19,281 bases of DNA, taken from the NCBI GenBank assembly GCA_947469815.1, contig CANIRI010000011.1, positions 1 through 19,281 of the forward strand, read 5' to 3'. The position numbers were made by a program, and so were the translations under genes. Below the pieces are notes generated by a model, which saw only the letters and a list, made by a program, of their open reading frames with translations, had not been told where the DNA came from and did no database searches. Of the stretch, positions 9,759 to 16,507 are shown one piece after another; positions within the stretch are counted from its first letter, which is position 1, and every line of letters begins with the position of its first letter. This stretch comes from Comamonadaceae bacterium (GTDB lineage Bacteria > Pseudomonadota > Gammaproteobacteria > Burkholderiales > Burkholderiaceae_C).

Positions 9759-10027
9759 CTTCAAACAAGCCAAAGCTGCTTGAATCTGAACTTGCATCCT
9801 TGAGGCCTGATGCTTGCCCGCTGGTTTGCGCCGGCGCGGCAAGAATGGGGCTTCTCTGCAATGCTGAAAACGGCTGCCGTGAAAGCTTTGACGGCGCGTT
9901 CGCGATGTGCTCCTCAAAGGCGGGGCGTTCTGCGTCCGCAGCTTTGTATATCCAAAACAAGCAAAGCCATCACCTACACCAAAATCTATTTCCGCGCATT
10001 CCAACGGCGCATTAGGTTCAACATGAA
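9759..10027. other. Stretch without a recognisable gene upstream of the toxin relic
   Basis: Two - strand frames are open here: one continuing the PIN frame to about 10037, another at 9694-9960. Neither gives a protein I recognise. Both are rich in Ser, Ala, Arg and Gln, as expected for non-coding GC-rich DNA. No tRNA-like or insertion-sequence end was seen. It could be the scar of an insertion that removed the 5' half of the toxin gene and its antitoxin. Confidence 0.4.
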
Positions 10028-10056
10028 TTGACGCCACACTACTTCTCAGTTAGATT
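10028..10056 (+). promoter_or_regulatory. Candidate sigma70-type promoter for mtkA-mtkB-mcl
   Basis: TTGACG (10028-10033, five of six matches to the -35 consensus) is followed after exactly 17 bases by TAGATT (10051-10056, four of six matches to the -10 consensus). It sits in the most AT-rich stretch of the window, about 95 bases before the mtkA start. Transcription would begin near 10063 and leave a leader of roughly 85 bases containing the large hairpin at 10092-10127. It is a motif match only. Confidence 0.4.
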
Positions 10057-10089
10057 GAAAATTCTTGCTGAAATAAAATTTAGATTGAA
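10050..10089. repeat. Direct repeat of TTAGATTGAA, two copies 30 bp apart
   Basis: Identical 10-mers TTAGATTGAA lie at 10050-10059 and 10080-10089, start to start 30 bases, close to three helical turns. The first overlaps the proposed -10 element and the second lies in the early leader. Paired sites on one DNA face are what a dimeric regulator would use, but no known operator is recognised. Confidence 0.5.
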
Positions 10090-10091
10090 TG

Positions 10092-10127
10092 CGGGTACTG
10101 CGGCGATGCGCTTCGCCGCAGTACCCG
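10092..10127. promoter_or_regulatory. Perfect 15-bp inverted repeat (6-nt loop) in the mtkA leader
   Basis: CGGGTACTGCGGCGA (10092-10106) and its exact reverse complement (10113-10127) flank the loop TGCGCT. Eleven of 15 pairs are G-C, so the RNA hairpin would be very stable. It ends 13 bases before the GGAG ribosome-binding site (10141-10144) of mtkA. No T-run follows (ATTTCAAAT), so it is not a standard terminator. It may be a leader hairpin, an mRNA-stabilising element, a protein-binding palindrome, or a dispersed palindromic repeat. Confidence 0.75.
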
Positions 10128-10149
10128 ATTTCAAATAACAGGAGACCTT

Positions 10150-11319
10150 ATGGACATTCATGAGTACCAAGCCAAATCGCTGCTGTCGGGCTTTGGCGTT
10201 AGCGTGCCCACGGGCGGTGTGGCTTACAGCCCTGATCAGGCGGTATTTGTCGCCACCGAATTGGGTGGCGCGCATTGGGCGGTCAAGGCGCAGATTCATT
10301 CGGGCGGGCGTGGCAAGGCCGGCGGCGTGAAGCTGTGCCGCACGTACCACGACGTCGCGGCCGCTGCGAAATCGATGTTGGGCGCCACGCTGGTGACGAA
10401 CCAGACCGGGCCCGAGGGTAAGGTGGTGCACCGTGTCTATGTTGAGAAGGCCACCGCGTTTGAGCGGGAGTTGTATCTGGGCTTTGTGCTGGACCGCAAA
10501 ATTGAGCGCATCCGTGTGATTGCCTCGGTTGAAGGTGGCATGGAGATTGAAGAGATCGCCAAGGAAAGACCTGAATCCATTTTGCAGGTGGAAGTCGAAC
10601 CTGCGGTGGGCATGCAACCGTTTCAGGCGCGTCAACTGGCGTTCGGTCTCGGGTTGAATATGAAGCAGGTTTCGCAGGCGGTAACGACTATTCTGGGGTG
10701 CTACCGCGCGTTTCGTGATCTCGACGCCACCATGGTCGAGATCAATCCGCTGGTAGTGACAAAAGATGACCAGGTGATCGCGCTCGACGCAAAAATGTCG
10801 TTCGACGATAACGCCTTGTTCCGTCGCCCGCAGGTCACGGAAATGCGCGATCCGGCCGAAGAAGATCCACGTGAAGCCCGTGCCGCAGAATTCGGTTTGA
10901 ACTATGTGGGCCTGGACGGCGATATCGGATGCATCATCAACGGCGCGGGTCTGGCCATGGCAACCATGGACAACATCAAGTATTGCGGTGGCGACCCCGC
11001 AAACTTCCTGGACGTCGGTGGTGGTGCTTCACCAGAACGTGTAGCCGCAGCATTCAATCTGGTGCTGACCGATCAAAACGTGAAATGCATTTTGGTGAAT
11101 ATTTTTGCTGGGATCAATCGTTGTGATTGGGTGGCGCAGGGCGTCGTGCAAGCAGCTAAAGATTTACGGGTGCCGCTGGTCGTACGTTTGGCGGGCACCA
11201 ATGTCGAAGAGGGGCAAAAAATCATCCGCGAATGCGGCTTGCCCATCATGACCGCTGACTCGCTGATGGAAGCCTGTGAAAAATCGGTCAAGCTCGCTCG
11301 AGGCGAGCTGGTTAATTGA
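10150..11319 (+). CDS. mtkA: Malate-CoA ligase beta subunit MtkA (malate thiokinase)
   Basis: With MtkB, forms malyl-CoA from malate, CoA and ATP. The 389-residue product has the ATP-grasp fold of the SucC family: [12 protein letters not shown] at the start, [16 protein letters not shown] at about 44-59, and the metal-binding E197-x-N199 in [10 protein letters not shown] CoA-ligase domain follows ([40 protein letters not shown]). Recalled similarity to the methylotroph MtkA sequence is high, for example [11 protein letters not shown] and IKLCRTY-like GVKLCRTY. A true SucC is the alternative, but the partner MtkB and the adjacent malyl-CoA lyase favour MtkA. GGAG at 10141-10144 serves the ATG. 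A short stable hairpin lies at its 3' end. Third-position bases look less GC-rich than in crtB upstream. Confidence 0.88.
   Translation: MDIHEYQAKSLLSGFGVSVPTGGVAYSPDQAVFVATELGGAHWAVKAQIHSGGRGKAGGVKLCRTYHDVAAAAKSMLGATLVTNQTGPEGKVVHRVYVEKATAFERELYLGFVLDRKIERIRVIASVEGGMEIEEIAKERPESILQVEVEPAVGMQPFQARQLAFGLGLNMKQVSQAVTTILGCYRAFRDLDATMVEINPLVVTKDDQVIALDAKMSFDDNALFRRPQVTEMRDPAEEDPREARAAEFGLNYVGLDGDIGCIINGAGLAMATMDNIKYCGGDPANFLDVGGGASPERVAAAFNLVLTDQNVKCILVNIFAGINRCDWVAQGVVQAAKDLRVPLVVRLAGTNVEEGQKIIRECGLPIMTADSLMEACEKSVKLARGELVN
11291..11309. other. Small inverted repeat in the 3' end of mtkA
   Basis: AGCTCGC (11291-11297) and GCGAGCT (11303-11309) form a perfect 7-bp stem with a 5-nt loop, ending ten bases before the mtkA stop. 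No T-run follows. It could affect mRNA processing between mtkA and mtkB, or may be chance in GC-rich coding DNA. Confidence 0.35.
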
Positions 11320-11346
11320 TCCTATTCACGTTGGGAGATTGCGTAA

Positions 11347-12240
11347 ATGAGTATTTTGATTGACGAAAAAACACGCGTGATTGTGCAGGGCTTCACCGGC
11401 GACAAGGCCACCTTTCACGCGAATGAAATGATTCAATACGGCACCAACGTGGTGGGTGGCGTCACACCGGGTAAGGGTGGCAAGGTTCATCTGGAGCGCC
11501 CGGTATTCAACACCGTGGAAGAGGCCGTCAGGGCCACGGGTGCGCAGGCCAGCCTTGCCTTTGTACCGCCGCCCTATGCAGCGGATGCATTGATGGAAGC
11601 GGCCGACGCTGGACTCGATCTGGTGTGCATCATCACCGATGGTATTCCTGCGCAAGACATGATGCGCGTCAAGCGCTACCTGCGTCGCTACCAAAAAGAA
11701 ATGCGCACCACCATCGTTGGACCCAATTGCGCCGGGATTATCAGCGCGGGCAAAGCCATGCTCGGCATCATGCCGGGGCACATCTACATCCGCGGCAATG
11801 TCGGCATCGTCTCGCGTTCCGGCACGCTGGGCTATGAAGCAGCGGCGCAGATGAAAGCCCTTGGCATTGGCGTCACCACCAGTGTCGGCATCGGTGGTGA
11901 CCCGATTAACGGCAGCTCGTTCCTGGATCACATGGCGCGGTTTCAGGCAGACCCTGAAACCGAGGTGGTGGTGATGATTGGCGAGATTGGTGGCCCGCAG
12001 GAAGCTGAAGCATCCAAGTGGATCAAAGAAAACATGACCAAGCCCGTGGTGGGCTATGTCGCTGGGCTGACGGCACCGAGAGGTCGTCGCATGGGCCACG
12101 CGGGCGCGATTATTTCGGGTGAGGGTGATACCGCCCTCGAAAAATCCGAGATCATGGCTTCATACGGTTTGCTGGTTTCGCCCAGTGCATCGGAGCTGGG
12201 TATCACGGTCCAAAAAGCACTCGCCAGCATCGGCAAATAA
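11347..12240 (+). CDS. mtkB: Malate-CoA ligase alpha subunit MtkB
   Basis: Alpha subunit of the malate-CoA ligase, carrying CoA-binding and phosphohistidine functions. The 297-residue product has the N-terminal CoA-binding segment GFTGDKATFH (15-24). It also has VVGGVTPGKGGKVHLERPVF, the middle stretch IVGPNCAGIISAGKAMLGIMPGH, and the catalytic histidine H251 in GRRMGHAGAIIS. The wording of the middle part, including YIRGNVGIVSRSGTLGYEA and IGEIGGPQEAEASKWIKEN, matches recalled methylotroph MtkB more closely than ordinary SucD. It starts 27 bases after mtkA, with GGGAG at 11333-11337. Succinyl-CoA synthetase alpha is the alternative; enzyme assay would settle it. Confidence 0.89.
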   Translation: MSILIDEKTRVIVQGFTGDKATFHANEMIQYGTNVVGGVTPGKGGKVHLERPVFNTVEEAVRATGAQASLAFVPPPYAADALMEAADAGLDLVCIITDGIPAQDMMRVKRYLRRYQKEMRTTIVGPNCAGIISAGKAMLGIMPGHIYIRGNVGIVSRSGTLGYEAAAQMKALGIGVTTSVGIGGDPINGSSFLDHMARFQADPETEVVVMIGEIGGPQEAEASKWIKENMTKPVVGYVAGLTAPRGRRMGHAGAIISGEGDTALEKSEIMASYGLLVSPSASELGITVQKALASIGK

Positions 12241-12267
12241 GACAGCACAACGAAACAAGGATATGAC

Positions 12268-13248
12268 ATGAGCTTCACCATCATCGAGCAGGCAACATCG
12301 CGGATACACCGCTCCGAACTGGCGGTGCCCGGTTCCAATCCCGCCATGTTCGAGAAAGCCGCCAACTCAGCGGCGGATGTTGTATTTCTCGACGTGGAGG
12401 ATGCGGTGGCACCCGACGACAAGGCACAGGCCCGCAAGAACATTATTCAAGGGCTGAACGATATCGACTGGGGCCGTAAGTCCATGATGGTGCGGATCAA
12501 TGGTTTGGATACCCACTACATGTACCGCGACGTGGTCGATATCGTCGAAGCCTGCCCACGCCTGGACATGATTCTGATACCGAAGGTGGGGACAGCGGCT
12601 GACGTCTATGCCATCGACATGATGGTGACGCAAATTGAAACCGCAATGGGGCGCACCAAACGCATCGGCTTTGAAGTGTTGATCGAAACCGCGCTCGGTA
12701 TGGCGAATGTTGAAGCCATCGCGCAATCGAGCAAGCGCTTGGAAGCCATGTCATTTGGCGTGGCGGATTACGCCGCATCCACACGCGCGCGCACAACGGT
12801 GATTGGCGGCGTCAACAAGGATTCCGGTGTGCTGTCAGACCGTGACGCCGATGGCAAGCGCGCGTATTTCTGGACCGACCCCTGGCATGCAGCGCAGACG
12901 CGCATGATGGTGGCATGCCGTGCGTATGGACTGCGCCCTATCGATGGACCGTTTGGTGATTTCAGTGACCCGGATGGTTATGTGGCTGCGGCGAATCGTG
13001 CCGCCGTGTTGGGCTACGAAGGTAAGTGGGCGATTCATCCCTCACAGATCGCGCTGGCGAATCAGGTCTACACACCTTCGGAGGCCGAAGTCACGCGTGC
13101 CCGGCGCATCATGCAAGCGATGGACGAGGCGGCGAAAGCAGGTAAAGGCGCCGTCAGTCTCGATGGCCGCATGATCGACATCGCCAGCATCCGCATGGCT
13201 GAGGCCTTACTCGTCAAGGCAGAGCAGATTGGTGGACAGGGCAGTTGA
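12268..13248 (+). CDS. mcl: L-malyl-CoA / beta-methylmalyl-CoA lyase (CitE-like family)
   Basis: Cleaves malyl-CoA reversibly to acetyl-CoA and glyoxylate; many homologues also act on beta-methylmalyl-CoA in the ethylmalonyl-CoA pathway. The 326-residue product has the HpcH/HpaI-CitE TIM barrel: HRSELAVPGSNPAMFEKA near 14-31, DVVFLDVEDAVAPDD at 37-51, MVRINGLDTHYMYRDVVDIVEA (74-95), and VLIETALGMANVEAI (137-151). The conserved Arg76, metal ligand Glu140 and Asp167 (FGVADYAAS) are present. The C-terminal GKWAIHPSQI is also typical. AAGGA at 12257-12261 precedes the ATG. It is the last gene of the mtk operon. In Methylorubrum-type operons a ppc gene sits between mtkB and mcl; here there is none. 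Confidence 0.93.
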   Translation: MSFTIIEQATSRIHRSELAVPGSNPAMFEKAANSAADVVFLDVEDAVAPDDKAQARKNIIQGLNDIDWGRKSMMVRINGLDTHYMYRDVVDIVEACPRLDMILIPKVGTAADVYAIDMMVTQIETAMGRTKRIGFEVLIETALGMANVEAIAQSSKRLEAMSFGVADYAASTRARTTVIGGVNKDSGVLSDRDADGKRAYFWTDPWHAAQTRMMVACRAYGLRPIDGPFGDFSDPDGYVAAANRAAVLGYEGKWAIHPSQIALANQVYTPSEAEVTRARRIMQAMDEAAKAGKGAVSLDGRMIDIASIRMAEALLVKAEQIGGQGS

Positions 13249-13307
13249 ATTGGGGGAAATCTCACGCAGCATGTTGATCTTGCAAACGCAAGAAACCACA
13301 GTGCGGT
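13249..13307. other. Convergent intergenic gap between mcl and crtC
   Basis: Fifty-nine bases separate the + strand mtk operon from the - strand puf-crt operon. A 6-bp stem (TCTTGC, loop AAAC, GCAAGA at 13278-13293) is present but weak and without a T-run on either strand. No convincing bidirectional terminator is seen. Confidence 0.4.
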
Positions 13308-14270
13308 TCACCCCCTACGCGGCATCCGCCAAGGCAACATCGCCTGCACCACCGGCGAGACCAGGCGGGTGCAATCCAGCGATTCGTGGAAGCTGGTAAC
13401 AGACTGACCCAACAAGGTGCTGCGCAGCACGGCGCGTTGGTAAAACGGTGTGTCTTCGAGTTGTTCGCTGACCTGGACCGGCCCCTCGCTACGCATACGG
13501 CGCGCGACGCGCCAGGCGGTGAGCGGCAAGGTCTGGCGCGCCGGTGCGTCGAAATGTTCTACCCGGCCGTCGGGACAAAAACGCAAGGCCAGCAGCGTGT
13601 CGGGGCCTGACTTGTGTTGTACGTCGTAGAGCACGGCGACGCTGCCGTCGGCAAGTTGCGTGCGTGACCAGTCCCATTCGCGAAACGGGCGGTCTATGGG
13701 CTCATCCCCCTCATTGGAATCGAGGTAGCCGCTGCCGGACCAGCGCTGCGAAGGGTGCTGCAAGTTGACTTCGACCCGCGCACGCGGTGCCAGCGGGCCC
13801 CAGCGGTGGCGGCCCATGGCGTCCAGCGGGGTGCTGAAGTTGAACAAGCCCTGCGGTTCAATGCGCACGCTGCCCCGCACGCGGCGCGGAATCGGCACGG
13901 TGACTTCGTCGATGTCGATATGCAGCGCCTGCCCGTCCCAACGCAGTTGGCTGGGGCCTATGGTGTAGCGGTGCGCCTCGCGGTGGCAGTGGCGCGCGCC
14001 GCGCTCGGTCATGGTCCAGCGGCCCGACAAGGGCGGTGCGTGCGTGCGGTAGAGCGCAACGTTAAGAGTGCAGAAATTCTCGGGGTCGGCGATGCCGCTG
14101 GCACCCCGCGCCCAGGCGTAATAGGGTGAAAACACGCTGCCGACAAAGGCGATGATGGAGAGGCCATAGGCCCTGTCATCGCTCAGGGCATCGACATACC
14201 ACCAGAGGTAGCCACCGGGTGGAACCGCTTGGTCGAATTGCGGTGCGCCATCAGCGCTGCGGCCGCCAAT
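13308..14270 (-). CDS. crtC: Carotenoid 1,2-hydratase (hydroxyneurosporene synthase) CrtC; 5' end uncertain
   Basis: Adds water across the terminal double bond of neurosporene or lycopene to make the 1-hydroxy derivatives on the way to spheroidene/spirilloxanthin. The frame is well conserved from about 14240 (QFDQAVPPGGYLWWYVDALSDD) through IIAFVGSVFSPYYAWARG. It continues past NVALYRT, RWTMTERG and the C-terminal LDCTRLVSPVVQAMLPWRMPRR. Similarity begins before crtD ends, yet no ATG, GTG or TTG lies in frame between an ATG at 14498 and the start of the conserved region. The coordinate given is an in-frame ATT at 14270 and marks only the extent of plausible coding sequence. Other options are CTG at 14186 (overlapping the crtD TGA), an ATC at 14156 or 14153, or translation from 14498. 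This uncertainty does not affect the family call. Confidence 0.85.
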   Translation of the reverse strand: MGGRSADGAPQFDQAVPPGGYLWWYVDALSDDRAYGLSIIAFVGSVFSPYYAWARGASGIADPENFCTLNVALYRTHAPPLSGRWTMTERGARHCHREAHRYTIGPSQLRWDGQALHIDIDEVTVPIPRRVRGSVRIEPQGLFNFSTPLDAMGRHRWGPLAPRARVEVNLQHPSQRWSGSGYLDSNEGDEPIDRPFREWDWSRTQLADGSVAVLYDVQHKSGPDTLLALRFCPDGRVEHFDAPARQTLPLTAWRVARRMRSEGPVQVSEQLEDTPFYQRAVLRSTLLGQSVTSFHESLDCTRLVSPVVQAMLPWRMPRRG

Positions 14271-15715
14271 TGGCCCGACATGGCCGCCATGGGCACCCCC
14301 GGCCCCGGGTGCACGCTGCCCCCCGCCAGGTACAGCCCCGCTATCCGGCTGGCCGAGTTGGAACGCTGGAAGGCCGAACTCCAGCCGTGCGTCGCCTGGC
14401 CATACAGCGCTCCGCCCGTGGCCGGGAAAAGCTGGTTGAATTCCACCGGGCTGGTACGCACCACCGGCGGCTGCGCCAAGTCCAGCGTGAGGCCACATTG
14501 CTGCAAAAGGTCTTGGGTTCGGGTTTGGCATAGCTGCAGGTCTTTCGCTTGAAGCAAATCGGTATCGCCCACGGCCGGCGCGTTGACCAGGCACAGCAGG
14601 CGCTCAGGACCCTCGGGAACATGGCCCAGCCCCCGGTCCTGCGCACAGATGTAGACCGTGGGGCGCTGGGGCAAGGTGCGGGCTCTGAAGATGTCGTCGA
14701 ACTCCGCACGGTAGTCGGACTGGAAAAACACATTGTGCCGGTCCAGGGCAAAGCCGCTGGTGGGAATGCAGGCCGACCAGGTCAGCGCAGACAGCGAGCG
14801 GGTGCGCGCCGGGCCGGCCACCGCCTCGCGTACACCGCCGCCCAGCAGGCCGGTGCGCAAAGCGGCTACGTCGCCGTTGAACACCACGGCGTCAGTTTCC
14901 AGCCGCAGTTCATTTGCGCAGTGGACGGCGCGCACGGCACCGCCCTGCACCTCGATGCGCTGGCAGGGCGTGTTGAAGTGAAACTGCACGCCGCGCGCCT
15001 GCGCCAAGGATTGCAGGTTCTGCACCAGCGCGTACATGCCGCCACGGATCGCCCAGACACCGTCCATCTCAACCTGCGCGATCAGCATCAGCGTGGCAGG
15101 CGCCTCCCAAGGCGATGAGCCGCAATAGGTGGCGTAGCGGGCAAAGAGCTGGCGCATACGCGGGTCGTGGAAATGCCGCCCCAGGCTGTCCCACAGACTG
15201 CGTGTGGGGCCCAATCCCATGAGCACACCCAAGCCCCGCGCACCCAGGCGGCCCATCATCTGCGCGGCGCTGGGCGAGGGCGAACGGATGAACGGGCCTT
15301 CGAGCTCGTCATAGACCCGGCGCGCGGTGGCGCAAAACCGCACAAAGCGGTCGGCCTCGGCCGGCCCCGCAAATTCGCGCACTGCCGCAACCGAACGGTC
15401 TTGCTCAGCGAACAAATCCAAAACCGAACCATCGCTCCAAGCGTGGCGGGCGATCACCGGCAAGGGGTCGATTTGCAGTTGCGCCTCCAACCGGGTTCCG
15501 ACCGCTTGGTAGATCTGGTCGAAGATCCAGCGCATGGTGAAGACAGTGGGGCCGCTGTCGACGGGCGCACCACCGGCGCTTAACTGGCGGATCTTGCCGC
15601 CGGCTTGCGGCGCGGCTTCGACGACATGGACCTCCATGCCGGCGTGCGCCAGGCGCAAGGCACTGACCAGACCGGCGATTCCCGCGCCGACCACGACGAC
15701 GCGCTGCGCAGCCAT
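14183..15715 (-). CDS. crtD: Methoxyneurosporene (hydroxyneurosporene) dehydrogenase CrtD
   Basis: FAD-dependent 3,4-desaturase acting on 1-hydroxy/methoxy carotenoids in the spheroidene and spirilloxanthin pathways. The 510-residue product starts with the dinucleotide fold VVVVGAGIAGLVSALRLA (6-23). VHVVEAAPQAGGKIRQL and GAPVDSGPTVFTMRWIFDQIY follow. The C-terminus has GLYLAGGSVHPGPGVPMAAMSGQLAA, the CrtI/CrtD signature. It differs from CrtI in its N-terminus (GKIRQLSAGGAPVDSGPTVFTM) and position. The ATG at 15715 abuts the crtA stop directly (TAAATG). The crtC frame overlaps its 3' end by up to about 90 bases. Confidence 0.93.
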   Translation of the reverse strand: MAAQRVVVVGAGIAGLVSALRLAHAGMEVHVVEAAPQAGGKIRQLSAGGAPVDSGPTVFTMRWIFDQIYQAVGTRLEAQLQIDPLPVIARHAWSDGSVLDLFAEQDRSVAAVREFAGPAEADRFVRFCATARRVYDELEGPFIRSPSPSAAQMMGRLGARGLGVLMGLGPTRSLWDSLGRHFHDPRMRQLFARYATYCGSSPWEAPATLMLIAQVEMDGVWAIRGGMYALVQNLQSLAQARGVQFHFNTPCQRIEVQGGAVRAVHCANELRLETDAVVFNGDVAALRTGLLGGGVREAVAGPARTRSLSALTWSACIPTSGFALDRHNVFFQSDYRAEFDDIFRARTLPQRPTVYICAQDRGLGHVPEGPERLLCLVNAPAVGDTDLLQAKDLQLCQTRTQDLLQQCGLTLDLAQPPVVRTSPVEFNQLFPATGGALYGQATHGWSSAFQRSNSASRIAGLYLAGGSVHPGPGVPMAAMSGQLAAAALMAHRNSTKRFHPVATSGGMSMP

Positions 15716-16477
15716 TTATGCCGCCGCCATAGGGGCTTGGCTGTCCAAACCGAAGTCCAGCGCTTTGCCCTCCCAGATGCCCTCAAAAAACAGCACCCGC
15801 ATGCGGACAAACATGGACTCGGAGAAAAAGCCGTTGCGGTAGGTTGCGGCAATGGCTTTGCTGTGGGCACCGCTGCGCGCATAGGCGTCCATGGCCTCGG
15901 TATTGCGCCAGATACTGAAAGTGCACTGGCGCAGCAAGGGTGCCTCGCCCAGGCCCATGGCCACCAGGCAGCCCTCGGCTTGCGGCAACTGCGCCTGCGC
16001 GGCGGGTGCCATGCGCCAGAAGGCCGGCGCCTTGGTGGGGAGGATGCTGGCGCGGGTGATGGCAGCAACGAGGCCGCCTGGGGGCTGCTCGCCGTCCAAC
16101 GCGCCCGCTTGCGGGGTCCAACTCACGCCATCCCAGGCACCGCGGCTGGACTGGATACCAAACAAGCCGAAACACAATTCACGTGCCCGGCTGCGGTACT
16201 GCGCAAACACCGACCCATCACAAAAGGCCTGGGCGTCGGCTAAGGAGTCGAACACGCAGACCAGGCCCTGGTGGCTGGCACTGGGGCGCAAGCTGAAGCC
16301 GCCCGCATGGCCGCTGCCCATAACTTTGGCAAAGCGCAAACCCTGCACCCCAGCCAGGCTGTTCGCGCCTTGCGCAATGCGCAGCCAGCCCCAGAGCCGG
16401 TGCTCTTTCAACAGGTCAACCATCGCAACCAGCACGGTTGCACCCACCGGCAGGGACGAGGACTGTGGAGCAGGCAC
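15716..16477 (-). CDS. crtA: Spheroidene monooxygenase CrtA
   Basis: Haem-dependent ketolase that oxidises spheroidene to spheroidenone in oxygen (and spirilloxanthin-type carotenoids to keto forms). The 253-residue product shows family-like segments: LRFAKVMGSGHAGGFSLRPS near 47-66, GLVCVFDSLADAQAF, CTFSIWRNTEAMDAYARSG, and HSKAIAATYRNGFFSESMFVRMRVL. The start is a GTG at 16477 supported by GGAG at 16485-16488 (on the - strand) with 7-base spacing; the first ATG in frame is 16423. A hairpin covering the end of pufC lies one base upstream of that site. It belongs to the crtADC run behind pufC, as described for Rubrivivax. Confidence 0.93.
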   Translation of the reverse strand: MPAPQSSSLPVGATVLVAMVDLLKEHRLWGWLRIAQGANSLAGVQGLRFAKVMGSGHAGGFSLRPSASHQGLVCVFDSLADAQAFCDGSVFAQYRSRARELCFGLFGIQSSRGAWDGVSWTPQAGALDGEQPPGGLVAAITRASILPTKAPAFWRMAPAAQAQLPQAEGCLVAMGLGEAPLLRQCTFSIWRNTEAMDAYARSGAHSKAIAATYRNGFFSESMFVRMRVLFFEGIWEGKALDFGLDSQAPMAAA

Positions 16478-16489
16478 AGGCTGACTCCG

Positions 16490-16507
16490 GGCTGAGAAAT
16501 CTCAGCC
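16490..16507 (-). promoter_or_regulatory. Hairpin across the pufC stop, next to the crtA ribosome-binding site
   Basis: Read on the - strand, GGCTGAG, loop ATTT, CTCAGCC form a perfect 7-bp stem with a 4-nt loop. It includes the pufC TGA (16502-16504), and its 3' arm ends one base before the GGAG of crtA. No T-run follows, so termination is unlikely. Modulation of mRNA decay or of crtA translation is plausible. Confidence 0.5.

Noticed and set aside
9468..10037. A full 189-residue protein in the PIN-remnant frame
   Set aside because: Only the C-terminal third or so resembles a PIN domain; the N-terminal part has no family features and lacks the first catalytic Asp.
10055..10079. TTGAAA and TAAAAT as a -35/-10 pair
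   Set aside because: The spacer is only 13 bases, too short for a sigma70 promoter; the TTGACG-N17-TAGATT pair fits better.
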